From NCBI GenBank assembly GCA_946055175.1, contig CAMGET010000097.1, positions 1 through 6,064 of the forward strand: 6,064 nucleotides of DNA, written 5' to 3'. Numbering within the stretch: position 1 is the stretch's first letter; every line of letters starts with the position of its first letter. This document shows, piece after piece, positions 1 to 5,368 of this stretch. The notes under the pieces were generated by a model that had not been told where the DNA came from, did not search any database, and saw nothing but the letters and a program-made list of their open reading frames with translations. The stretch comes from an uncultured Roseburia sp. GTDB taxonomy: Bacteria > Bacillota > Clostridia > Lachnospirales > Lachnospiraceae. The position numbers and the translations under genes were made by a program.

Positions 1-98
1 AAGGCAACCTTCCAGATTCAGCTGCAAAGGGGCCCATCTCCCACCAAGCAGAAGGCCTTGACATTATCTTTTCCTCTCATGGTGTGCCGTATAATTGA
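1..98. other. GC-rich stem-capable segment at left edge, identity unresolved
   Basis: This stretch is more GC-rich than the AT-rich DNA after it. On the plus strand CCTTC near position 10 can pair with GAAGG at 51-55. Inside that, CTGC near 22 can pair with GCAG near 48, and GGG with CCC, giving a nested stem. Two plus-strand frames stay open to stops at 96-98 and 109-111. On the minus strand an ATG at 62-64 has AGAGGA upstream and opens a frame (MSRPSAWWEMGPF...) that runs off the window edge. The segment could be the end of a structured RNA, the edge of a dispersed repeat, or the start of a small minus-strand ORF. I could not assign it to a known RNA family or protein. Confidence 0.3.
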
Positions 99-118
99 AA
101 TTCTGTACTAAATATCTA

Positions 119-160
119 TATTACTTCCATATGACGTCTGTAATAGGATTTTTTATCTTT
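119..160 (+). terminator. Possible weak intrinsic terminator
   Basis: TATTAC (119-124) and GTAATA (140-145) form a 6-bp inverted repeat around a 15-base loop. A T-rich tract (148-160) follows on the plus strand. It could end a plus-strand transcript from the unidentified segment at the left edge. The stem is AT-rich and the loop long, so this is a weak call. On the minus strand no T run follows the stem, so it does not look like the terminator of the exporter operon that ends at 153. Confidence 0.2.
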
Positions 161-596
161 TATGCCCTAACTGTGGCAGTGCATTGAACATTTTCTGTGG
201 TAGCGCAAATCCGAAGACAATTCCAAGTGCAATGGAACCTGCAATGATAACGGTCTCAGATCCATACCGGGAGAAGTTTGTCATATCATGCATAATAAAG
301 TAGTAAGAGGTATAGTAAATACCTGCGCCGGGAACTAACGGAAAGATGCCGGACAGGAGATATACGGTTACCGGATGGCGCTCCCTCGCAGCAAAAATGC
401 GGGCCATTAAGGTGAGTACAAAGGTTGCGGCAAGATTGGCAAGCGCAATTCCCGAGTCATTTTGCATAAGCAGTAAATATACAATCCAGCCGGCAGCACC
501 GGTCAGACCGCAGAAAACAAGCTGCCGTTTTGGGGCAGAAAATAGGATTGCAAAGGAGAGTGTGGCAAAAAAGCCTACAATAAACTGAATCATCAT
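153..596 (-). CDS. YjjB-like C-terminal subunit of split ThrE-family exporter
   Basis: This is a 147-residue integral membrane protein of the ThrE_2 (DUF3815/YjjB) family, the small half of a two-protein exporter. The relative in Corynebacterium (ThrE) is one long protein exporting threonine and serine, and E. coli YjjP/YjjB have been linked to succinate export. About five hydrophobic segments are visible (roughly residues 4-20, 27-45, 49-68, 78-99 and 115-132). The family signature FPLVPGAGIYYT lies at 85-96. The start is ATG at 594-596: its ATGA overlaps the stop of the upstream partner, and GGAGG lies 12 bases before it. A second ATG follows directly, and the frame extends 23 residues further upstream without hydrophobic or family-like sequence. 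The length is close to E. coli YjjB. The substrate cannot be read from sequence. No clear terminator follows. Confidence 0.88.
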   Translation of the reverse strand: MMIQFIVGFFATLSFAILFSAPKRQLVFCGLTGAAGWIVYLLLMQNDSGIALANLAATFVLTLMARIFAARERHPVTVYLLSGIFPLVPGAGIYYTSYYFIMHDMTNFSRYGSETVIIAGSIALGIVFGFALPQKMFNALPQLGHKR

Positions 597-1372
597 GGCA
601 GCAAGACACCTCCCGGAAGCAATTGATATATGGTAATAATTGCACCGACACCTACTGCAATACAAAAGGCGGTAAGTACAGCATCCATCATATGAATGAC
701 ACCGGATAAATAATCTCCGTTGAACAGGTCACGGATGGAGGTCGTCAATGCAATACCCGGTACTAACGGCATGATAGAACCAATGATAACTTTGTCATGC
801 AGAATTGGCAGACCGAGGTTTAAAGCAAATAAACTTAGGGTAGTAACAATGGCGCTTCCTAAGATATTAATGATAAATTTTGAACTTTTACTTTTCCGGC
901 TGGTAAGAAGGAAGAATTCCAATACAACACCAAAGAAGAAAGCAACAATACCATCTGCCAAAGTACCGCCAAATAAGTAGGCAAAGCATCCGCAACCTAA
1001 GCCGCAGAAAAACAGTTTGACAGAATCCGGTGCCAGCGGAAGGTTTTTACATTCTTCCAAGCGTTCCCAGGCATCGGACAAAGAGCATTCGTGAGCGCAA
1101 ATCTCGCGGGAAAGCTGATTTAAGGCAGCGATTTTGTTGAGCTGTACAGAACCTAAGGGTACGTGGCGAATCATACTGCAGGCGTCATCTTCATCTTCAT
1201 TGGCGCTGGCAAAGATACCATTTGATAAAACATATACATCATAATCTTTTATTTCATAAGCTTCTAAAATATGGAGCACGGTATCCTCTACACGATATAC
1301 CTCGGCTCCGTTTCTCAAAAGCAGGTTTCCGATTTCGACCGCTAAGGTCAGAACCTCTCTCGTTGCAGCCAT
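593..1372 (-). CDS. YjjP-like N-terminal subunit of split ThrE-family exporter
   Basis: This 259-residue protein belongs to the ThrE (DUF1212/YjjP) family. The first ~115 residues are a soluble domain with the family motif GNLLLRNGAEVYRVEDT (15-31). The rest is membrane-embedded: hydrophobic stretches lie at about 118-135, 138-157, 165-187, 194-210 and 221-250, with the conserved MPLVPGIALTTSIRDL at 201-216. I chose ATG 1370-1372 because GAGAGG lies six bases upstream; a start at 1417 would add 15 residues lacking family character. It overlaps the YjjB-like gene by four bases (ATGA), so the two are almost certainly co-translated and form one transporter. A threonine/serine or dicarboxylate substrate is known only for relatives. 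I saw no convincing sigma-A promoter in the 134 bp upstream, which is shared with the divergent spoVA genes. Confidence 0.88.
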   Translation of the reverse strand: MAATREVLTLAVEIGNLLLRNGAEVYRVEDTVLHILEAYEIKDYDVYVLSNGIFASANEDEDDACSMIRHVPLGSVQLNKIAALNQLSREICAHECSLSDAWERLEECKNLPLAPDSVKLFFCGLGCGCFAYLFGGTLADGIVAFFFGVVLEFFLLTSRKSKSSKFIINILGSAIVTTLSLFALNLGLPILHDKVIIGSIMPLVPGIALTTSIRDLFNGDYLSGVIHMMDAVLTAFCIAVGVGAIITIYQLLPGGVLLP

Positions 1373-1404
1373 AATAAACCTCTCATAGTTAGAATTTACT
1401 ATTA

Positions 1405-1432
1405 AAAAACGTAACATGTTTTTCGAGAAAAA
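1405..1432. repeat. Two overlapping short inverted repeats in divergent intergenic region
   Basis: Between the exporter operon and the spoVA arm, AAAAAC (1405-1410) is mirrored by GTTTTT (1418-1423). Next to it, TTTTTC (1419-1424) is mirrored by GAAAAA (1427-1432) with a 2-base centre. They lie 33-60 bases upstream of the exporter start, where an operator could sit. Both are A/T-only apart from one or two bases per arm, so chance is a real alternative. Confidence 0.2.
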
Positions 1433-1445
1433 GCAATCAATACAA

Positions 1446-1475
1446 GGATATTTTTTGCCGTTTTTACAAATAATA
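1446..1475 (+). promoter_or_regulatory. Candidate sigma-G-like promoter of the spoVAA arm
   Basis: GGATA (1446-1450), an 18-base spacer and AATAATA (1469-1475) resemble the forespore sigma-G pattern known from Bacillus (GHATR, ~18, CATWHTA), with one mismatch in each box. It lies about 30 bases before the first start codon of the spoVAA arm. spoVA genes are sigma-G-dependent in Bacillus, which makes the match plausible. The region is very AT-rich, so accidental matches are likely. Confidence 0.35.
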
Positions 1476-1506
1476 ATACAAAAATGGAAAGAAAGGAAAA
1501 AGAAAA

Positions 1507-1665
1507 ATGAATGTAAAAAAATATCGTTTCTGTCTGGTATTGTTTATGATTGTAATGATAGTCTGTGGAGCCATTTCTGTTTATTATTATATGGAAAAGG
1601 AAGATGCGTATAGGGATGGAATGCTGGTGCAAAATGAGTATGCCATAGAGGAGGAAGCAGCGTGA
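1507..1665 (+). CDS. Small single-pass membrane protein upstream of spoVAA, function unknown
   Basis: This 52-residue protein starts MNVKKYRFCLV. It has a basic N-terminus, one hydrophobic helix at about residues 7-28, and an acidic, charged tail (YYYMEKEDAYRDG to EEEAA). The start is ATG at 1507 with AAAGGA nine bases upstream. Its last bases, GTGA, are shared with the GTG start of spoVAA, so the two are likely translationally coupled and co-expressed in the forespore. I do not recognise a named family. The topology (positive N-terminus inside) suggests a short cytoplasmic end and an outward-facing C-terminal tail of about 24 residues. It may be an accessory subunit of the SpoVA complex or simply a leader ORF that sets spoVAA translation. 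Neither role is shown by the sequence. Confidence 0.75.
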   Translation: MNVKKYRFCLVLFMIVMIVCGAISVYYYMEKEDAYRDGMLVQNEYAIEEEAA

Positions 1666-2303
1666 AAGAGAATAGTGGTACGCTTTATATCAAGATAGAC
1701 AGAAACTGTCTGATTAAGCAGCCCAAAGTCATTCTTTCCGATATTGCAAAGCTGGAATGTGAAGATGAACCTTTGCTACGAAAAATAAAGGCGATTGAGG
1801 TGCATCGGTTTCGGGATGATAAGAAGGACCACAAAACAGTTTCCATGTCAATTTTAAAAATAATTGAACTGATTCATAAAATTAAGCCCGGACTTCTTGT
1901 GGTGAATGAAGGAGAGCCGGATTTTATTTTGGAGTATCAGGAAAACGGGGAGCAGAATGGATGGCTGGAGAAGCTTAAAACGGTGGTTTTGTGTATTGTG
2001 ATTTTCTTTGGTTCGGCTTATACCATTATGGCATTTAACAATGACGTAGGAATTCTCGAAATGTTTGATAAGTTTTATCTGCAGGTGATGGGGGTGCCAA
2101 TGGAAGGAGTCACCGAGCTGCAGGTTTGTTATTGTATTGGACTTGCAGTGGGAATTACGGTCTTTTTTAACCATATCGGTTCGAAGAAAATCACACCGGA
2201 TCCGACACCGATTCAGGTCTCCATGCGCAAGTATGAAAAGGATGTAGATTCGACGTTCATTGAAAATGCAAGCAGAAAGGAACACAATATCGATGTGGAG
2301 TAG
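1662..2303 (+). CDS. spoVAA: Stage V sporulation protein AA
   Basis: This 213-residue protein matches SpoVAA, part of the inner-forespore-membrane SpoVA apparatus that moves Ca-dipicolinic acid into the spore and out at germination. A soluble N-terminal region (1-100) precedes two membrane helices at about 105-125 and 153-171. Recognisable landmarks are FFGSAYTIMAFNNDV (115-129, Bacillus: GSCLAIMNFHDDV) and IGLAVGITVFFNHI (159-172), followed by TPDPTPIQVSMRKY (178-191), the counterpart of NEEPSPLEVEMFNY. Length is close to the 206 residues in B. subtilis. The start is GTG at 1662, seven bases after GAGGAGG (1648-1654), overlapping the small upstream ORF. Its 3' end overlaps spoVAB by 11 bases. 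No key region appears damaged. Confidence 0.95.
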   Translation: MKENSGTLYIKIDRNCLIKQPKVILSDIAKLECEDEPLLRKIKAIEVHRFRDDKKDHKTVSMSILKIIELIHKIKPGLLVVNEGEPDFILEYQENGEQNGWLEKLKTVVLCIVIFFGSAYTIMAFNNDVGILEMFDKFYLQVMGVPMEGVTELQVCYCIGLAVGITVFFNHIGSKKITPDPTPIQVSMRKYEKDVDSTFIENASRKEHNIDVE

Positions 2304-2721
2304 ACATTTGCTTTTGGGGTTAGCCGGAGCAGTGACAGGAGGTGCTACTGCAGCAGGTACGTTTGCATTCGTCATTATCATCGGTGTTATCCCAAGACTG
2401 ATTGGAAAGCTGGGGCGGGCGGTAGAAAAGATGCGGGTCGGAACAACGATTATTATCGGAGGATTTGTGGGCGCGATTCTGTCTCTGTTTCCGGAAATCC
2501 GGATTCCGCTTGGCTCACCGTTACTTATGGTGTATGGACTGTGTGCAGGAATTTTTGTCGGCTGCATTTCCGTTGCGTTGGCGGAAATTTTAAATACGTT
2601 TCCGATTCTGTTTCGGAGATTGAAAATAAAAGAGGGCTTGTTTTGGGTCATGTTAGCTATTGCGCTTGGTAAAATGGCAGGGTCTTTTTACTTTTTCCTT
2701 GCGGATATGACCGCAAAGTAA
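2293..2721 (+). CDS. spoVAB: Stage V sporulation protein AB
   Basis: This 142-residue, almost wholly hydrophobic protein matches SpoVAB, a membrane partner of SpoVAA whose individual role is poorly known. Four membrane segments are visible, at about 6-32, 51-67, 75-97 and 115-137. Family landmarks are GVIPRL (31-36), ALAEILNTFPILFRR (95-109) and ALGKMAGSF (124-132). I chose ATG 2293 because it gives a length nearly equal to the 141 residues in Bacillus and begins directly at the first helix. AAGGA lies about 11 bases upstream. Earlier starts in the same frame (TTG 2260, ATG 2266) would add a polar tail inside spoVAA. A 6-bp hairpin at the end of the gene (2699-2716) has no T run. spoVAC does not follow here. 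Confidence 0.93.
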   Translation: MWSRHLLLGLAGAVTGGATAAGTFAFVIIIGVIPRLIGKLGRAVEKMRVGTTIIIGGFVGAILSLFPEIRIPLGSPLLMVYGLCAGIFVGCISVALAEILNTFPILFRRLKIKEGLFWVMLAIALGKMAGSFYFFLADMTAK

Positions 2722-2723
2722 AT

Positions 2724-2752
2724 TTGACTTAAAAGTGGATGTGGAATAAAAT
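2724..2752 (+). promoter_or_regulatory. Sigma-A-type promoter for the 109-residue ORF
   Basis: TTGACT (2724-2729), a spacer of exactly 17 bases and TAAAAT (2747-2752) match the housekeeping consensus at five of six positions in each box. It begins two bases after the spoVAB stop codon and would start transcription near 2760, just upstream of the GAGGTG ribosome binding site (2772-2777). It implies vegetative expression of the next gene, independent of spoVA. Confidence 0.65.
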
Positions 2753-2782
2753 AGGGAAAAGAATGATTTGTGAGGTGTTTTT

Positions 2783-3112
2783 ATGGTAACATCCATTGCA
2801 AGACAAAGTGTCATTATAAAATGTAATATGAAACGGGCGGGAATCCTGGGCAACTATGAGTTTTATTATGCTGCCGGGCTGGCAGCGAAGCTGTTTGATT
2901 TGGAAGTGAACCCTGACAGTAAGCCGGAAGAACTGGCGGCATTTTTGCAGGAAAAGCTGCAGCAAAAAGAAGGAAAGAATGAACAGGAAGCATATCTTTT
3001 GTCTATCTTAAAAGAGTATACACCGGAGGAACGCTATGATGAGCAGATGAAGGAATTGCTTCTCTGGGGCAAAAAAGAAACCTGCCTGTGGCAGGTCTCT
3101 ATTACTCAGTAG
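2783..3112 (+). CDS. Hypothetical 109-residue cytoplasmic protein
   Basis: I do not recognise this protein. It starts at ATG 2783, with GAGGTG (2772-2777) five bases upstream. It has no signal peptide or membrane helix. An N-terminal part with basic residues (1-20) is followed by an aromatic/alanine-rich stretch (NYEFYYAAGLAAKLFDL, 24-40). Then come charged, probably helical segments (48-66 and 67-95). It has its own sigma-A-like promoter, so it need not be a sporulation gene. Its last ten or so codons run through the hairpin terminator of the convergent cyclase gene, and its stop lies 11 bases inside that gene. The C-terminus (ETCLWQVSITQ) is therefore dictated largely by the terminator and may not be ancestral. 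It could be a truncated or rearranged gene, or a lineage-specific small protein. Confidence 0.65.
   Translation: MVTSIARQSVIIKCNMKRAGILGNYEFYYAAGLAAKLFDLEVNPDSKPEELAAFLQEKLQQKEGKNEQEAYLLSILKEYTPEERYDEQMKELLLWGKKETCLWQVSITQ
3071..3100 (-). terminator. Intrinsic terminator of the diguanylate cyclase gene
   Basis: Read on the minus strand, a perfect 7-bp GC-rich stem (ACCTGCC/GGCAGGT, plus positions 3080-3086 and 3090-3096) with a 3-base loop is followed by TTCTTTTTT (complement of 3071-3079). It begins a few bases after the cyclase stop codon. It lies entirely inside the 3' end of the convergent plus-strand ORF. On the plus strand no T run follows, so it should work in one direction only. Confidence 0.8.
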
Positions 3113-5222
3113 TATCTGAATAAACACAATACTGATTTTTCCCTTTTTCTTTTGCGTCATAGAGTGCACGGTCCGCATGGTTGTACAGGGTATCCCAGTT
3201 CATGTCGGGAGTTGCAAAAGCGATCCCGAAACTTCCGGTGATTTCGCTCCACTCTTCTTTTTCCAGAGAAAGGGCAGAAACTGCGGCACAGAGCTTTGCG
3301 GCTACTTTTTCCGCAGTTTTTTTTGTGCTGATATTTGTCAGATATACAATAAATTCATCGCCGCCGAGACGCCCTACAATATCTGTCTGACGAACAGCGT
3401 TTTTTAAGGTTTTTGCAACTGCTTTTAAAAGAAGGTCTCCTTCCATGTGACCATAGGTATCATTGATGTATTTGAAGTTATCCAAATCTACGGCAATCAA
3501 TGGACAGACATGGTCAGGAAGCTGTTTTTCCCTATCCAGGGCAGCGGTAATCTGCGATTGAACAGCGCCACGGTTTAAAATACCGGTTAAGGCGTCGGTC
3601 TGGGAAGCGGTTTCAATTACATGTGCCTTACGGTAGTGAAGCAGGAAGGCAATCAGTAAAGCCGTTACAACCAATAAAGAGATGAAGATGATAACGGCAA
3701 TAAAGACTTCCGGATAAGCATAGAGCAGCATTCTAAGGTTTAAATCATTCTGAGAAAGGGTGTAGGTTAATATGAGAGCATCAATTTTCTCAGTAGGAAT
3801 ACACTGCAGTCCCTTATTCAGGATGCTTAGAAGTCTTGGGTCGCTATCCTTGGAAACAGCAATCGCCAGGTTTTCGCTGATGCCTGATATTTTGACGGCA
3901 CTTAAATTACGATAGGTCATGTTGGACAAATGATAGTTTGCAACATAATTATTTGTGAAGGTGCAGTCTGCTTTTCCGCTTACAATCGCATCAATACATT
4001 CCTCGGTAGTGTCGAAATAAAGGATATTTTCAAAATCCTGTGTGGCAAGGATTTTGTCGGTGACATTGAAGTCGCGGGGAAGAGCGGCTGTGGTTAAGCC
4101 AGAGTTTTTGGCATGGTTGTAAATCATGACAATATAGCTGTCCAGGTAAGGGGTAGTTAGATTGACATGATTTTTTTCTGCCCAGGTATAGTCATGGGAC
4201 AGGGCGGTCAGCACCTCTACTTCGCCGGCACTTAATTTTTCCAGGGCTTCCGTGAAATCCCGGGAGCCGCTGTACACAAACTGAAGTCCGGTGTATTCCT
4301 CTAATAATTCCAAAATTTCAGCAGAAAATCCGGTCAGTTCACCGGTCACGGGGTCGGTGTATTCAATCGGTTCCCAGGAAGGGTCAGCGCTGATTGTAAT
4401 TGTCGGATGTTCTGCGATGTAGGCAATTTCTTCTCTGGTAAAGTAAGGAAGCATGTTTTGCTGGCTTCCGATATTGTTCTGGAATAAATCGTACTCAAAG
4501 AAAGGAAGCACGGTTCGAATCTGTCCCTGTGCCGAATTCACTTCGTCCATGAGGTCATTTCCCTTCCAGGTCGCAAGATACAGGATGGTAGGAGAAAAAT
4601 GGTGGGCAATTCGAAATTTTGTGTTGTCAGAAACGGACATGGCATAAAGGGCATCAATCTTTCCCTCTGACAAAGCTTTTTCCATTTCTTCTGCTGAATC
4701 AAAGAAAACTTTATGAAGCGTAATGTGCTGTGTGGCGCAAAGGTCATCGATGGCTGCGGCCTGACCGCAAGAGTTCAAAATGCCGACATTAATACCGTCA
4801 AAGTGTTCGTAATCGTCATAGTAAAAGTCATCGTTGTCAGCAGTCGTATATAATTTATGCTTTGCATTCATGACATAAGAAGCAGAATAATCCAGCCATT
4901 CGCTGCCGGCTTCTGTTTTATCAATTCCGCATATCAGGTCAATTTCATGATTTTTCAGCATTGAGATACAGTCTTCATAGTCGGCATCCACATATTCGTA
5001 GCTCCAGTCGGTGTACTGGCTTAATTCCTGGAGATAATCATAGTAGTAATTGTGGTAAATATGCTCTTCATGCTGGGAGGAAGTCGTTTCCAACGGATAA
5101 TAGCAGACACGAATCACACGGCTACTTTCATGTGCAGACGCTGTGAGCGGAGTAAAAACAGATAATGCAATCACAGATAACGCAATAAAACATGCGGTTA
5201 AAAAACAGGTTCGTTTTTTCAT
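3102..5222 (-). CDS. Membrane diguanylate cyclase with tandem periplasmic solute-binding domains
   Basis: This 706-residue sensor enzyme should make c-di-GMP from two GTP. Order: signal peptide (1-30, likely cleavage after TASA); a first, divergent solute-binding domain (about 36-245); a second SBP_bac_3-type domain (about 270-490; HPTITISADPSWEPIEY at 272-288); a membrane helix (505-528); and a GGDEF domain (541-702). The active-site GGDEF (620-624) is intact, as are DALTG (543-547) and DLDNFKYIND (579-588). RQTD (611-614), five residues before GGDEF, fits the RxxD inhibitory site, so product feedback is likely. The layout suggests a periplasmic ligand, perhaps an amino acid, controlling cyclase output. 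No EAL or HD-GYP domain is present. The start is ATG 5220-5222 with GGAG nine bases upstream. It is convergent with the 109-residue ORF (11-bp overlap) and divergent from spoVAC. Confidence 0.93.
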   Translation of the reverse strand: MKKRTCFLTACFIALSVIALSVFTPLTASAHESSRVIRVCYYPLETTSSQHEEHIYHNYYYDYLQELSQYTDWSYEYVDADYEDCISMLKNHEIDLICGIDKTEAGSEWLDYSASYVMNAKHKLYTTADNDDFYYDDYEHFDGINVGILNSCGQAAAIDDLCATQHITLHKVFFDSAEEMEKALSEGKIDALYAMSVSDNTKFRIAHHFSPTILYLATWKGNDLMDEVNSAQGQIRTVLPFFEYDLFQNNIGSQQNMLPYFTREEIAYIAEHPTITISADPSWEPIEYTDPVTGELTGFSAEILELLEEYTGLQFVYSGSRDFTEALEKLSAGEVEVLTALSHDYTWAEKNHVNLTTPYLDSYIVMIYNHAKNSGLTTAALPRDFNVTDKILATQDFENILYFDTTEECIDAIVSGKADCTFTNNYVANYHLSNMTYRNLSAVKISGISENLAIAVSKDSDPRLLSILNKGLQCIPTEKIDALILTYTLSQNDLNLRMLLYAYPEVFIAVIIFISLLVVTALLIAFLLHYRKAHVIETASQTDALTGILNRGAVQSQITAALDREKQLPDHVCPLIAVDLDNFKYINDTYGHMEGDLLLKAVAKTLKNAVRQTDIVGRLGGDEFIVYLTNISTKKTAEKVAAKLCAAVSALSLEKEEWSEITGSFGIAFATPDMNWDTLYNHADRALYDAKEKGKNQYCVYSDTTE

Positions 5223-5246
5223 AAGTATGGTCTCCGTAAGTATACT

Positions 5247-5259
5247 GTGGCTTTGCCAC
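5247..5259. promoter_or_regulatory. Perfect inverted repeat in the cyclase 5' leader
   Basis: GTGGC and GCCAC flank TTT, a perfect 5-bp stem with a 3-base loop. It lies just downstream of the cyclase -10 box, where the transcript would begin. It could be a 5' stem-loop on the mRNA or an operator half-site pair. No T run follows on either strand, so it is not an intrinsic terminator. Confidence 0.35.
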
Positions 5260-5267
5260 TATCTATT

Positions 5268-5296
5268 ATTATACTCGCTTGTGCGCAGAATAGAAA
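5268..5296 (-). promoter_or_regulatory. Candidate sigma-A promoter of the diguanylate cyclase
   Basis: On the minus strand a perfect TATAAT (complement of 5268-5273) is preceded at 17 bases by TTTCTA (complement of 5291-5296), which matches the -35 consensus at only three of six positions. Transcription would begin near 5261, about 40 bases before the start codon. A weak -35 often means an activator is needed, but that is inference. Confidence 0.45.
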
Positions 5297-5304
5297 GCGA
5301 TATT

Positions 5305-5334
5305 GAATGAAAATTTTAGAAAAAGGGCATACTT
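5305..5334 (+). promoter_or_regulatory. Candidate sigma-G promoter of spoVAC
   Basis: GAATG (5305-5309), an 18-base spacer and CATACTT (5328-5334) fit the Bacillus sigma-G pattern (GHATR, ~18, CATWHTA) with a single mismatch in the last base. Transcription would start near 5341, 14 bases before the AAAGGAG ribosome binding site of spoVAC. It supports forespore expression of spoVAC independent of spoVAA-AB, as needed because an opposite-strand gene separates them. Confidence 0.5.
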
Positions 5335-5368
5335 GAGACAAAAGGAAACGCAAGAAAGGAGAAACAGG

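Noticed and set aside
58..95. TTGACA at 58-63 and TATAAT at 90-95, perfect promoter boxes
   Set aside because: The spacer is 26 bases, far from the 16-18 needed, and no plus-strand gene follows before the minus-strand exporter operon.
1373..1417. Longer N-terminus for the YjjP-like protein
   Set aside because: The ATG at 1370-1372 has a good ribosome site at correct spacing and begins directly at family-like sequence.
1854..2651. 265-residue open frame on the minus strand
   Set aside because: It lies antisense to spoVAA and spoVAB, which have clear family matches and proper ribosome sites; its translation shows no family-like character.
2699..2716. Hairpin TTGCGG/CCGCAA at the end of spoVAB as a terminator
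   Set aside because: The stem is only 6 bp and no T run follows on either strand; it lies inside conserved-length coding sequence.
3177..3407. Plus-strand open frames antisense to the GGDEF domain
   Set aside because: They are out-of-frame shadows of a well-conserved domain and lack ribosome binding sites.
5303..5368. Upstream TTG start giving a 180-residue SpoVAC
   Set aside because: ATG 5369 has an ideal ribosome binding site and yields the family length; the extra residues are not SpoVAC-like and coincide with the candidate promoter.
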